This document shows positions 27,626 to 35,274 of a stretch of DNA of 64,000 nt, piece after piece. The translations under genes and the position numbers were made by a program. The notes under the pieces are model-generated. The model was given only the letters and a program-made list of their open reading frames with translations, was not told the DNA's origin and did not search any database. The stretch's first letter is position 1. Every line of letters begins with the position of its first letter. The DNA is from an uncultured Paracoccaceae bacterium (GTDB taxonomy: Bacteria > Pseudomonadota > Alphaproteobacteria > Rhodobacterales > Rhodobacteraceae): assembly GCA_938005545.1 (NCBI GenBank), contig CALKXV010000014.1:102080-166079 (forward strand), in the 5' to 3' direction.

Positions 27626-28465
27626 TCAGCTCAACCACCGCTTGCGCCGCCGATAACTGCGTACATCGCGAAACGACTTTCGCCCTTCATCCGACACGCC
27701 AAGATAGAACTCCTTCACGTCCGGATTTTCCCTCAGTTCGGCCGCCGGGCCATCCATCACAACCCGTCCCGATTCAAGAATGTAGCCGTACTGCGCAAAG
27801 CGCAGGGCGACATTTGTGTTCTGCTCGGCGAGCAGAAAACTCACGCCTTCGCGCTCGTTCAGATCCTTCACAATGCCGAAAATTTCTTCCACCAGTTGTG
27901 GTGCCAAGCCCATTGAAGGCTCGTCCAGCAAAATCATTTCTGGTCGGCTCATCAAGGCGCGGCCTATGGCACACATCTGTTGCTCGCCGCCCGAAGTGTA
28001 GCCTGCCAAAGATTTTCGCCGCTCTTTCAAACGGGGAAAATACGTATAGACCAACTCCAGATCATCTGCGACTTTCGCACTTCCATCGCGACGCGTATAC
28101 GCCCCGGTCATCAGGTTTTCTTCGACCGTCAGGTGTTCAAAACAATGACGGCCTTCCATCACCTGAATGACCCCCTTGCGCACAACGACCGACGGATCGA
28201 GATCCTGAAATCGTTCGCCGCGATAGGTGATCGTGCCCTTGGTCACTTCGCCCCGTTCGCTGCGCAAAAGGTTCGACACCGCCTTCAACGTGGTCGTCTT
28301 GCCCGCACCATTGCCGCCCAAAAGCGCCGTGATCCCGCCTTCACGCACCGACAGGCTGACGCCCTTCAGCACCAGAATAACGTGGTTGTAAATCACCTCG
28401 ATGTTGTTCACCTCCAACAATGGTGCTGCAACCTCGGGGGCCTCTTTTGGCATTGGCACACTCAT
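27626..28465 (-). CDS. Branched-chain amino acid-type ABC transporter ATP-binding protein (LivF-like)
   Basis: A 279-aa ABC ATPase of the LivF class. Walker A is GGNGAGKTT; the Q-loop region reads IQVMEGRHCFEHLTVEENL; the signature is YTSGGEQQMCAIGRALM; and Walker B is MILLDEPSMGLAP. The VEGRHVF-type box after the Q-loop is characteristic of LivF. I start at the ATG at 28465. It ends a transporter that also includes LivG, LivH, LivM and a binding protein, but a lipoprotein gene lies between it and the binding protein. Confidence 0.92.
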   Translation of the reverse strand: MSVPMPKEAPEVAAPLLEVNNIEVIYNHVILVLKGVSLSVREGGITALLGGNGAGKTTTLKAVSNLLRSERGEVTKGTITYRGERFQDLDPSVVVRKGVIQVMEGRHCFEHLTVEENLMTGAYTRRDGSAKVADDLELVYTYFPRLKERRKSLAGYTSGGEQQMCAIGRALMSRPEMILLDEPSMGLAPQLVEEIFGIVKDLNEREGVSFLLAEQNTNVALRFAQYGYILESGRVVMDGPAAELRENPDVKEFYLGVSDEGRKSFRDVRSYRRRKRWLS

Positions 28466-28478
28466 GCTGTATCCTTCA

Positions 28479-29696
28479 TCAAAGTTGCGCTGCTTCTTCC
28501 AGAAGCTCCTCCGGACCAAGCCACGGGATCTTTGGCATCCGCCCTTTTTTTCGACCGTCATCAAAAATCATCTGCGTCACACAGGCATCAAAGGTGCCAC
28601 CGACCGCCGTGGGTTCGCATTGAGACAAATCCGTGTCGGCAAGCATACCCCTGACAGTCCAGTTTTTCTGGGATTGCGCAAAGCGCACCACCTCGGAAAT
28701 CGAATCCCGCAGCACTTCGTCGGCCAGGATCACAGCGGCGCGGCGGGCGTAATTCAACAACCCATCCGGAACAGGTTCGGCAGGTGGCAACAGCGAGCCA
28801 TTCACCACAATCGTCGCCGACACACGAATGTCGCGCCCGGTTTCGCGAATGATATCTTGGCGGGCCTGTTCGATGCTTTGAAGGAATATCTGGTCGCGAA
28901 GACCGCCATCGGCGAAAAGACCACCATCAATGTGGCGCGGCGGGAACAGACCCGGGATCGCAGCCGACGCAAGCATGGCCTCTTTCATACACTTGCGTCT
29001 TTGCTCGATCGGTTGATCCGATGCAGCGATTTCGCCCAAATTGAAAACAGCCGCGTCGGTGATATCCAAATCGGTGGCCAGAATGAAAAGACCGCGACCC
29101 TCATCGTGATTTCGTGCAACCGAAGCGATCAAACCATCCGACAAACGTGTCTCTACGAATTGTTCCAAGGGCGTCACATCCGCAAAACTGGGGGCGCTCA
29201 GCAATGTCGTAAATGATCGGCGTTCGAAAATCTGCTCTTCGGACAATCCACGGTATCCATCCAAAGCCTCATCGAATTCCGATCCCGCAAAGACAATCGG
29301 TGCAATCATCGCGCCCGCGCTCACACCCGTTACCAGACGAAAAATCGGTCGAGGCGTCACGGGATTTTCGGCCCACCCCCGCATAAAGCCCGCGCCAAAA
29401 GCACCAAACTGTCCGCCCGCTGAAAGCGCAAGAACTTCGACCGTCAAAGGGCCGGGTTGTGACACCACGGGCGCATCTTCAACCGCATCCCGGAACGCAT
29501 CTGCCATAGAAACGTTCGCAAATTCCTGTGCAAGCGATGATGTGGTGCCCGGCTCGACCAAAGGGTTGGTCGCAGATTGCGACGTCGCAGCCATCGAATA
29601 GCTTACTTCGCAAACGTTAACTGGCGGGCGCATTGTGCCACAACCAGACAAAACAAGTGCTGATGCCAAAGCAATAAAGAATGTCTGTCGCATCAT
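28479..29696 (-). CDS. Patatin-like phospholipase lipoprotein
   Basis: A 405-aa predicted lipoprotein. The N terminus is a signal peptide with the lipobox LSGC (Cys19). A patatin domain follows: the oxyanion loop near GGQFGAFGAGF, nucleophile serine in GVSAG (S126), and catalytic aspartate in ADGGL (D263). This Ser-Asp dyad supports lipid acyl-hydrolase activity at the outer membrane or in the periplasm. It is embedded between the binding protein and livF of an ABC importer, 13 bp from livF, which suggests it releases an acyl substrate for that importer (inference). A second ATG at 29693 is equally possible. Confidence 0.82.
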   Translation of the reverse strand: MMRQTFFIALASALVLSGCGTMRPPVNVCEVSYSMAATSQSATNPLVEPGTTSSLAQEFANVSMADAFRDAVEDAPVVSQPGPLTVEVLALSAGGQFGAFGAGFMRGWAENPVTPRPIFRLVTGVSAGAMIAPIVFAGSEFDEALDGYRGLSEEQIFERRSFTTLLSAPSFADVTPLEQFVETRLSDGLIASVARNHDEGRGLFILATDLDITDAAVFNLGEIAASDQPIEQRRKCMKEAMLASAAIPGLFPPRHIDGGLFADGGLRDQIFLQSIEQARQDIIRETGRDIRVSATIVVNGSLLPPAEPVPDGLLNYARRAAVILADEVLRDSISEVVRFAQSQKNWTVRGMLADTDLSQCEPTAVGGTFDACVTQMIFDDGRKKGRMPKIPWLGPEELLEEAAQL

Positions 29697-29756
29697 CGGT
29701 CCCTCTTTGGGTCGTCCTCGCAATTCTGCGAGGACTGTCGTTTTTGGCGTTGCGGC

Positions 29757-31034
29757 TTAGTTGCAACGCTCAGCGATGTTGTTTTCGGCGGCAAAAGCTG
29801 CCGAATCTGCTTCTATCAAAGCATTAACCACCTCTTCGTCGGGATCGACGAAGTCTGTGACCAACGACCAAGATTTGGAGCTTGCATCCCATTGCGAAAT
29901 CGCTGCCGGGCCACGCCCGCCATGATTTTCGCACGAAATGCTGAAGGCCGGACCAAAGTTCGGCAAGCCAAGCTCGGCCATCCGCTCTTCGGTGATCTCC
30001 AAAGCTTCCATACCGTCGCGCATCATGGCTCCGGTGATCTTGGATGTGCCGTGAATTTTTTGCGCTGTCAAAGCCGCCTCGGCCGCAAGCATCGCGGCAT
30101 AGACCCCACGGTTATACAGCACCGTGCCAACCTGATCACCGGCCCCAGCTGCTTTGCCTGCATCGACGACGTACTTCTGGATATCGTCAAAAACCGGATA
30201 ATCGCTGCCCACATTGTGGAACTGAAGCGCCTTGTATCCGTTGGCCCCTTCGCCCGCTGGCAGCACGTCATTTTCAGACCCTGACCACCAGATTCCGATG
30301 AAGTTTTCCATCGGGAACCGGATGTTCGCGGCTTCCTGAACGGCAACCTGGTTCATCACACCCCAGCCCCAGAACAACACATAATCCGGCTTGTCGCGGC
30401 GAATTTTCAGCCACTGGGATTTCTGTTCCTGACCCGGAAAGTCAATCGGCAGGGTCGAGAATTCGAAGCCATGTTTGGCAGAAAGTGCTTCCAATGTCGG
30501 GATCGGTTCTTTGCCATAGGCACCGTTAAAGTGCAGCAACACGACTTTTTTGCCGTTCAGATCGCCGCCGTTCAGGTCAAGCATATGCTTCACCCCAATG
30601 GATGCGCCGTTCCAATAGTTGGTCGGATAGTTGAACACCCATTCAAAGACCTTGCCGTTCGCAGCCGATGTCCGGCCATAGCCCATCGAATGGATCGGGA
30701 TCTGATCGACACTGGCTTTCGGGATGATCTGATAGGTGATGCCCGTCGACAATGGCTGGAACACAAGCGCGTCTTCTTTCAGCGCCTCATAGCATTCCAC
30801 ACCTTTTTCGGTGTTATAGGCGGTTTCGCACGTCGGGTTCGAAATCAGCTCACCACCGATACCACCATCGCGCTCATTGAGAAGCGTCAGGTAATCCGAA
30901 TAGCCATCCGCAAACGGAATACCACCCGCCGCAAAAGGCCCTGTGCGATAATCAAGCGATGGAAATTTCAGTTCCGCCGCCACAGGTCCGGCCAAAAGGG
31001 CCGTCGCCAAAGCAGTTGCTAGAAATTTTTTCAT
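29757..31034 (-). CDS. ABC transporter periplasmic substrate-binding protein (Peripla_BP_6 type)
   Basis: A 425-aa periplasmic binding protein with signal peptide MKKFLATALATALLAGPVAAE. It belongs to the Leu/Ile/Val-binding fold (Peripla_BP_6): GYSDYLTLLNERDGGIGG at the start, GKKVVLLHFNGAYGKEPIPTLEAL, and a C-terminal lobe with GAMMRDGMEAL. In other bacteria, proteins with acyl-CoA ligase neighbours bind aromatic or short acids and not necessarily branched-chain amino acids, so the substrate is open. Four cysteines (CETAY, CYEAL, SCENH, ERCN) could form disulfides. Confidence 0.88.
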   Translation of the reverse strand: MKKFLATALATALLAGPVAAELKFPSLDYRTGPFAAGGIPFADGYSDYLTLLNERDGGIGGELISNPTCETAYNTEKGVECYEALKEDALVFQPLSTGITYQIIPKASVDQIPIHSMGYGRTSAANGKVFEWVFNYPTNYWNGASIGVKHMLDLNGGDLNGKKVVLLHFNGAYGKEPIPTLEALSAKHGFEFSTLPIDFPGQEQKSQWLKIRRDKPDYVLFWGWGVMNQVAVQEAANIRFPMENFIGIWWSGSENDVLPAGEGANGYKALQFHNVGSDYPVFDDIQKYVVDAGKAAGAGDQVGTVLYNRGVYAAMLAAEAALTAQKIHGTSKITGAMMRDGMEALEITEERMAELGLPNFGPAFSISCENHGGRGPAAISQWDASSKSWSLVTDFVDPDEEVVNALIEADSAAFAAENNIAERCN

Positions 31035-31079
31035 TGTAGTCCTCCCTTAGTATTATTGCTTATCGAAAGCCTGCCCCGA

Positions 31080-32156
31080 TTAGTGCGGGAAAGGCCATAG
31101 TCTTAGTTTCTCTTTCGTCACGCGCCATAGCTGTGCCAATCCGTGTGGCTCAAGGATCAGGAACGCCATGATCAACGCGCCGACGATGATCAGCTGCAAA
31201 TGCGCCACCAGATCGTCCGGCCATCCCATCCAATCGGCCCCGACGACTTTCAAGACCACAGGCAACACCACCAAAAAGGCCGCACCCGCAAAGCTGCCAA
31301 AGATCGATCCAAGACCACCGATGATCACCATGAACAATACCAGAAAGCTCTTGGTGATCCCAAAGGCATCGCCGGCTTCCGCAGCGCCCAAGTAAACCGC
31401 AAAAAACAAAGCACCCGCGATCCCGATGTAAAAGCTCGACACCGCGAAAGCCGTAAGCTTGGCCTTCAACGGGTTCACGCCGATGATCTCAGCGGCAATA
31501 TCCATATCGCGGATCGCCATCCAGCGCCGCCCAAAAGCACCCCGCGTCAGGTTCCGCGCAATCAGGGCCAGCACAATCACAAAGGCCAGACAGATCAAGT
31601 ACTGCGCCGCCGCCGACGCCCCCGGCCCCGTAACCGCAAACCCAAAGACCGTGCGTTCGGGCGCATTGATCATTCCGGATGCTGAATTGTTGTAAAACCA
31701 CGGCACCTTGTTGAAAAGCCAGACCAAAAAGAACTGTGCCGCCAGCGTGGCCACGGCCAGATAGAACCCCTTGATCCGCAAAGACGGCAAGCCAAACAAT
31801 ACGCCGACAATCGCCGTCACAACACCGGACAAAAGCACGTGGATCAGGATCGACACATCCGGGAAAGCGGTCATCAGCTTGTAACAGGCAAAAGCCCCAA
31901 CAGCCATAAAACCACCGGTGCCAAGGCTCACCTGTCCGCAATATCCCGTCAGAATGTTCAATCCCAAAGCCGCAATCGCATAGATCAAAAACGGCATCAA
32001 AATCGCATTGGCCATATAGTCGTTGATCACGAAGGGCACGACCAGAACGGCCACAAACAAAGTGATGAAATACCCAATCCGATCCAGTTTGATCGGAAAG
32101 GTCTGGGCATCCGACTGATAGGAAGTTTTGAAATCACCGGCTTCGCGATAGATCAT
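31080..32156 (-). CDS. Branched-chain amino acid-type ABC transporter permease (LivM-like)
   Basis: A 358-aa membrane permease of the LivM class. It has about nine to ten hydrophobic helices, with the family segments LGLNILTGYCGQVSLGTGGFMAVGAF and GRRWMAIRDMDIAAEIIGVNPLKAKLTAF, the ATPase-contacting loop. The FLVLFMVIIGGLGSIFGSFAGAAF segment is also typical. It lies directly upstream of the binding protein (46 bp) on the same strand. A plus-strand gene and a 100-aa minus-strand gene separate it from livH. Confidence 0.92.
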   Translation of the reverse strand: MIYREAGDFKTSYQSDAQTFPIKLDRIGYFITLFVAVLVVPFVINDYMANAILMPFLIYAIAALGLNILTGYCGQVSLGTGGFMAVGAFACYKLMTAFPDVSILIHVLLSGVVTAIVGVLFGLPSLRIKGFYLAVATLAAQFFLVWLFNKVPWFYNNSASGMINAPERTVFGFAVTGPGASAAAQYLICLAFVIVLALIARNLTRGAFGRRWMAIRDMDIAAEIIGVNPLKAKLTAFAVSSFYIGIAGALFFAVYLGAAEAGDAFGITKSFLVLFMVIIGGLGSIFGSFAGAAFLVVLPVVLKVVGADWMGWPDDLVAHLQLIIVGALIMAFLILEPHGLAQLWRVTKEKLRLWPFPH

Positions 32157-32224
32157 GTAAAGACCTCAATGCCTTGAAATTGCCCATGTCTTTGCGCAGA
32201 TAAAGACTTACGAAGGAGAGTTTT

Positions 32225-32479
32225 ATGCCGAAAATCGACGGAAAATTCACCCGGTGGATGTTCTTTGGTTTCGTTAAGGATGTCTTTTTGTCGATCTTCC
32301 GTGCCTTCGGCGCCTTGCTTGGCGGCGCGATCGCCGCCGGAGTAATTGGCGCGATAGGCGGTACCGGGGTCGCTCTGTTCTACGGCTTCCCGCTGGTCCC
32401 TTGGATCATTGGCGGATTTGTAGTTTGCGGTGTCGCGGCACTTGTTCTCATGATTTTTGTCGCAAACGACATGTACTAG
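32225..32479 (+). CDS. Small membrane protein (84 aa), unknown
   Basis: An 84-aa protein on the strand opposite to its neighbours. It is preceded by a strong GAAGGAGAG ribosome-binding site. A basic/amphipathic N terminus (MPKIDGKFTRWMFFGFVKDVFLSIF) is followed by two hydrophobic helices (ALLGGAIAAGVIGAIGG and WIIGGFVVCGVAALVLMIF). It matches no named family known to me. It sits convergent to the 100-aa membrane gene and divergent from livM, so it must have its own promoter in the 68-bp gap. Confidence 0.6.
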   Translation: MPKIDGKFTRWMFFGFVKDVFLSIFRAFGALLGGAIAAGVIGAIGGTGVALFYGFPLVPWIIGGFVVCGVAALVLMIFVANDMY

Positions 32480-32505
32480 CGCGCGATCACGCTCCCACTC
32501 AACGA

Positions 32506-32808
32506 TCATACCAAAGACCTCCCCGAGGCGCTCTGTGGCACTTCGTTTCTGGCCCGTGGCACGTCGCCATTTCCACGCAGCCGATCATTTACCGGCGCGC
32601 GCAATAAAGGGTCTTTAACGGCAGGCGTCCCGCCCCAAAACCGCACAACCGCGATCGCCAAGGCCACAATCCCAATCACACCTGAAACCACAAGGCCCCA
32701 GATCCAACCTGCGTGAAGCCCTGTCTCTAATGCCGAAACAAGACACCACAGGAAAAACAAAGCCGCCCCAAGCCCGATCCCAAACCACACAGGAGTCTTC
32801 ATGCCCAT
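32506..32808 (-). CDS. Small two-helix membrane protein (100 aa) coupled to livH
   Basis: A 100-aa protein whose ATG lies two bases after the livH stop; translation is likely coupled. It has two transmembrane helices (VWFGIGLGAALFFLWCLV and WIWGLVVSGVIGIVALAIAVV) and a polar C terminus rich in Arg and Pro. I recognise no family. Its position between LivH and LivM suggests an accessory role in the importer, but this is inference. Confidence 0.55.
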   Translation of the reverse strand: MGMKTPVWFGIGLGAALFFLWCLVSALETGLHAGWIWGLVVSGVIGIVALAIAVVRFWGGTPAVKDPLLRAPVNDRLRGNGDVPRARNEVPQSASGRSLV

Positions 32809-32810
32809 CG

Positions 32811-33797
32811 TCACACCCTTTCGATGATTTTGTCGCCAAACAGGCCTTGGGGCCGGATGCACAGGAAGACGAGCGCCAAGACATAAGCGAACCAGTTTTC
32901 CGTTGCTCCGCCGATCAAAGGTCCGATGGAAAATTCAAACAGCTTTTCACCAACCCCGATGATCAAGCCACCAATGATCGCACCCGGTATCGACGTGAAC
33001 CCGCCGATCAACAACACCGGCAACGCCTTTAGGGCGATCAGCGACAAGGAAAACTGCACGCCCGACTTTGCGCCCCACATCATGCCTGCGACCAGCGCGA
33101 CAAACCCCGCAATCGACCAGACCAGCACCCAGATAAAGTTCAGCGAAATCCCAACACTCAACGCCGCCTGATGGTCATCCGCCACCGCGCGCAAAGCGCG
33201 CCCTTGGGTGGTGTATTGCGAAAAGATCACCAACCCGGCGACCAGAATAACTGCGATGATCGTCGCCACGATGTCCAGATTGTCGATAAAGAACCCATAA
33301 CCAAGCGCTTCAAAAGTTTTCTCGTCGATGAACTCGTTGATGCCTTGGGGCAGACCAACTTCAAGCCGTTTAATGTCCGACCCCCACATCAGATCACCAA
33401 CGCCTTCAAGGAAATACGCAAGGCCAATCGTCGCCATAAACAGGATGATCGGTTCCTGATTGATCAGATGCCGCATCACGAAATGGTTCACGAGCCAGGC
33501 AAAAATGATCATCACAATCACCGTCAGGAATATCGCCAGCAACGCCGGAACTTCCCACCCAAAATGATGGATTTCCGTGCCAAAGATCACATTGATCAAA
33601 TGCGCAAACGGCACCTGCCCCTCCATGATCCCCACCAGAGTGAGCGCGGCAAACAGGGCCATCACGCCCTGCGCATAATTGAAAATCCCGGACGCCTTAT
33701 AGATCAGCACGAACCCAAGCGCGACCAAGGCATAAAGCACACCCGCCATCAGGCCATTCAGGGTGACTTCCGCCGCGAATAAGAGTTGTTCAGGCAT
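32811..33797 (-). CDS. Branched-chain amino acid-type ABC transporter permease (LivH-like)
   Basis: A 328-aa permease of the LivH class: GLMAGVLYALVALGFVLIYKASGIFNYAQGVMALF at the start is the family hallmark. The ATPase-contact loop is TTQGRALRAVADDHQAALSVGI, and GALIGGGLIIG-type repeats (here GAIIGGLIIGVGEKLFE) occur near the end. The ATG at 33797 overlaps the stop of the upstream 203-aa gene by one base; a GTG at 33800 would overlap it by four. The gene is co-directional with livG, the 203-aa gene and the 100-aa gene. Confidence 0.92.
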   Translation of the reverse strand: MPEQLLFAAEVTLNGLMAGVLYALVALGFVLIYKASGIFNYAQGVMALFAALTLVGIMEGQVPFAHLINVIFGTEIHHFGWEVPALLAIFLTVIVMIIFAWLVNHFVMRHLINQEPIILFMATIGLAYFLEGVGDLMWGSDIKRLEVGLPQGINEFIDEKTFEALGYGFFIDNLDIVATIIAVILVAGLVIFSQYTTQGRALRAVADDHQAALSVGISLNFIWVLVWSIAGFVALVAGMMWGAKSGVQFSLSLIALKALPVLLIGGFTSIPGAIIGGLIIGVGEKLFEFSIGPLIGGATENWFAYVLALVFLCIRPQGLFGDKIIERV

Positions 33798-34408
33798 CAC
33801 CCATCTCCCAAGTATACTGCAGTTCCATCGGCGTTAGTTTTCCAGGTCGGATAAAAACGTAGAAATGCCGGTCCGTCCGCCAGCAGAATGAATTCCGACG
33901 AAAACCGATAAGTGGTACCGTCCTTAAATTTGGAAGGCCCGTACGCACAGGCCATTACCGACACCAAGGGCGTCTCCCAACTCATCCAAGAACATTCAGG
34001 CGGATCACCTGCGATTCCCACCTTCCGATACACCTCGGCCGCCTCGCGAAACGTCACTGGCTCAAAACCTTCTTGCGCGATCACGACGTCGCACCGATAG
34101 TCTGGCCCAACGTCGATGTGGACCGTGGCATCCTCGGCTCCGAGGACAGGCTGGGATCCATGGTTGTCAAGCAATGCACGGGCCAACGCCGCATCATTAA
34201 CCGCTATTCCTTTGATCCCGGCGTCGGCACAAAACTTGAACGTTGCAAAGGCCGCAGGGACAAGATTCTGCTCAGATGGTCCCGCTGGGATTGCGGTCGG
34301 CAAGAATACCGTTGCGCATACCACCAACCAGCGTCCGCAGGCACCGACTTTATACCGACGTAATACCGACGTGATACCGACGCGGCACCGCGCCTCAAAA
34401 TCAGTCAT
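33797..34408 (-). CDS. Predicted secreted protein (203 aa), unknown; translationally coupled in ABC importer operon
   Basis: A 203-aa protein with a hydrophobic N-terminal stretch (WLVVCATVFLPTAIPA) that can serve as a signal peptide. The mature part has five cysteines and no recognised domain. Its ATG overlaps the livG stop by 8 nt and its stop meets the livH start, so it is locked into the transporter operon. The first 15 codons run through three 11-bp-spaced copies of a short DNA repeat (see 34353-34382). A periplasmic accessory of the importer is plausible; nothing in the sequence proves it. Confidence 0.65.
   Translation of the reverse strand: MTDFEARCRVGITSVLRRYKVGACGRWLVVCATVFLPTAIPAGPSEQNLVPAAFATFKFCADAGIKGIAVNDAALARALLDNHGSQPVLGAEDATVHIDVGPDYRCDVVIAQEGFEPVTFREAAEVYRKVGIAGDPPECSWMSWETPLVSVMACAYGPSKFKDGTTYRFSSEFILLADGPAFLRFYPTWKTNADGTAVYLGDG
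34353..34382. repeat. Three direct repeats of TACCGACG at 11-bp period
   Basis: TACCGACG begins at 34353, 34364 and 34375 on the plus strand. The 11-bp period is about one DNA helical turn. The repeats lie inside the first codons of the 203-aa secreted protein gene and just after the livG stop. They could be a protein-binding array or chance slippage; I know of no named site with this sequence. Confidence 0.6.
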
Positions 34409-35219
34409 GGCTCACCCCCAGATACGCATCAATCACCGCCTGATTGTTGCGCACCTCGTCCGGCGTTCCATCACCAATCTTCTGGCCGTAATCCATCACC
34501 ACAACCCGGTCTGACAGATCCATCACCACGCCCATGTCGTGTTCGATCAGAGCAATGGTCGTTCCGAATTCGTCATTCGTATCAAGGATATACCGCGACA
34601 TATCCTCTTTTTCCTCGACGTTCATGCCCGCCATCGGTTCATCCAGCAGCAGCAGTTTTGGCTCAGCTGCCAAGGCCCGCGCCAGTTCAACCCGTTTTTT
34701 CAAACCGTAAGGCAAGCGCCCCACCGGCGTCTTCCGAATGTGTTGAATTTCAAGAAAATCAATAATCTTCTCAACGACTTCGCGGTTTTCCACCTCTTCA
34801 CGTTCCGCCGGTCCACGCCAAATGGCCTGGGCCAACATTCCCTGTTTCATATGCGTCAAACGCCCGGTCATCACATTGTCCAGAACGCTCATACCTTCAA
34901 ACAACGCAATGTTCTGAAACGTCCGCGCAATCCCTTGTTTGGCGACTTGATACGGCTTCATCTGTGGGCGCTTCGCCCCGTGGAACCAAACCTCTCCATC
35001 CTGAGGATGATAAAATCCGGATATCACGTTGAGCATGCTCGATTTTCCGGCCCCGTTCGGCCCGATGATCGCGCGGATTTCGCCTTCGTGAATATCAAAC
35101 GAAATATCCTTGATCGCCACCACACCGCCGAAACGAAGCGTGATGTTCTTCATTTCCATCATGACATCGCCGATCTCGCGACCATCTTCGGTGGTGTAAT
35201 TTCCGGCCATGGCGTTCAT
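34401..35219 (-). CDS. Branched-chain amino acid-type ABC transporter ATP-binding protein (LivG-like)
   Basis: A 272-aa ABC ATPase of the LivG class: Walker A GPNGAGKSS; the signature region here reads GRLPYGLKKRVELARALA; Walker B LLLLDEPMAGMNVEEKEDM; and the H-loop IEHDMGVVM. The MNVEEKEDM stretch after Walker B is typical of LivG. It is 55 bp downstream of the AMP-binding ligase on the same strand and starts the transporter part of the operon. The start may be M1 or M4. Confidence 0.92.
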   Translation of the reverse strand: MNAMAGNYTTEDGREIGDVMMEMKNITLRFGGVVAIKDISFDIHEGEIRAIIGPNGAGKSSMLNVISGFYHPQDGEVWFHGAKRPQMKPYQVAKQGIARTFQNIALFEGMSVLDNVMTGRLTHMKQGMLAQAIWRGPAEREEVENREVVEKIIDFLEIQHIRKTPVGRLPYGLKKRVELARALAAEPKLLLLDEPMAGMNVEEKEDMSRYILDTNDEFGTTIALIEHDMGVVMDLSDRVVVMDYGQKIGDGTPDEVRNNQAVIDAYLGVSHD

Positions 35220-35274
35220 CGCAACACCTCGCGGGATGGCGGGCGGGACGAGGCCGAAGGCGAGTGTCGAACGA

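Noticed and set aside
26527..28170. 547-codon plus-strand frame
   Set aside because: It runs antisense to the quinone reductase and livF genes, has no family motifs and is rich in Arg/His/Pro, typical of a reverse-strand shadow in GC-rich DNA.
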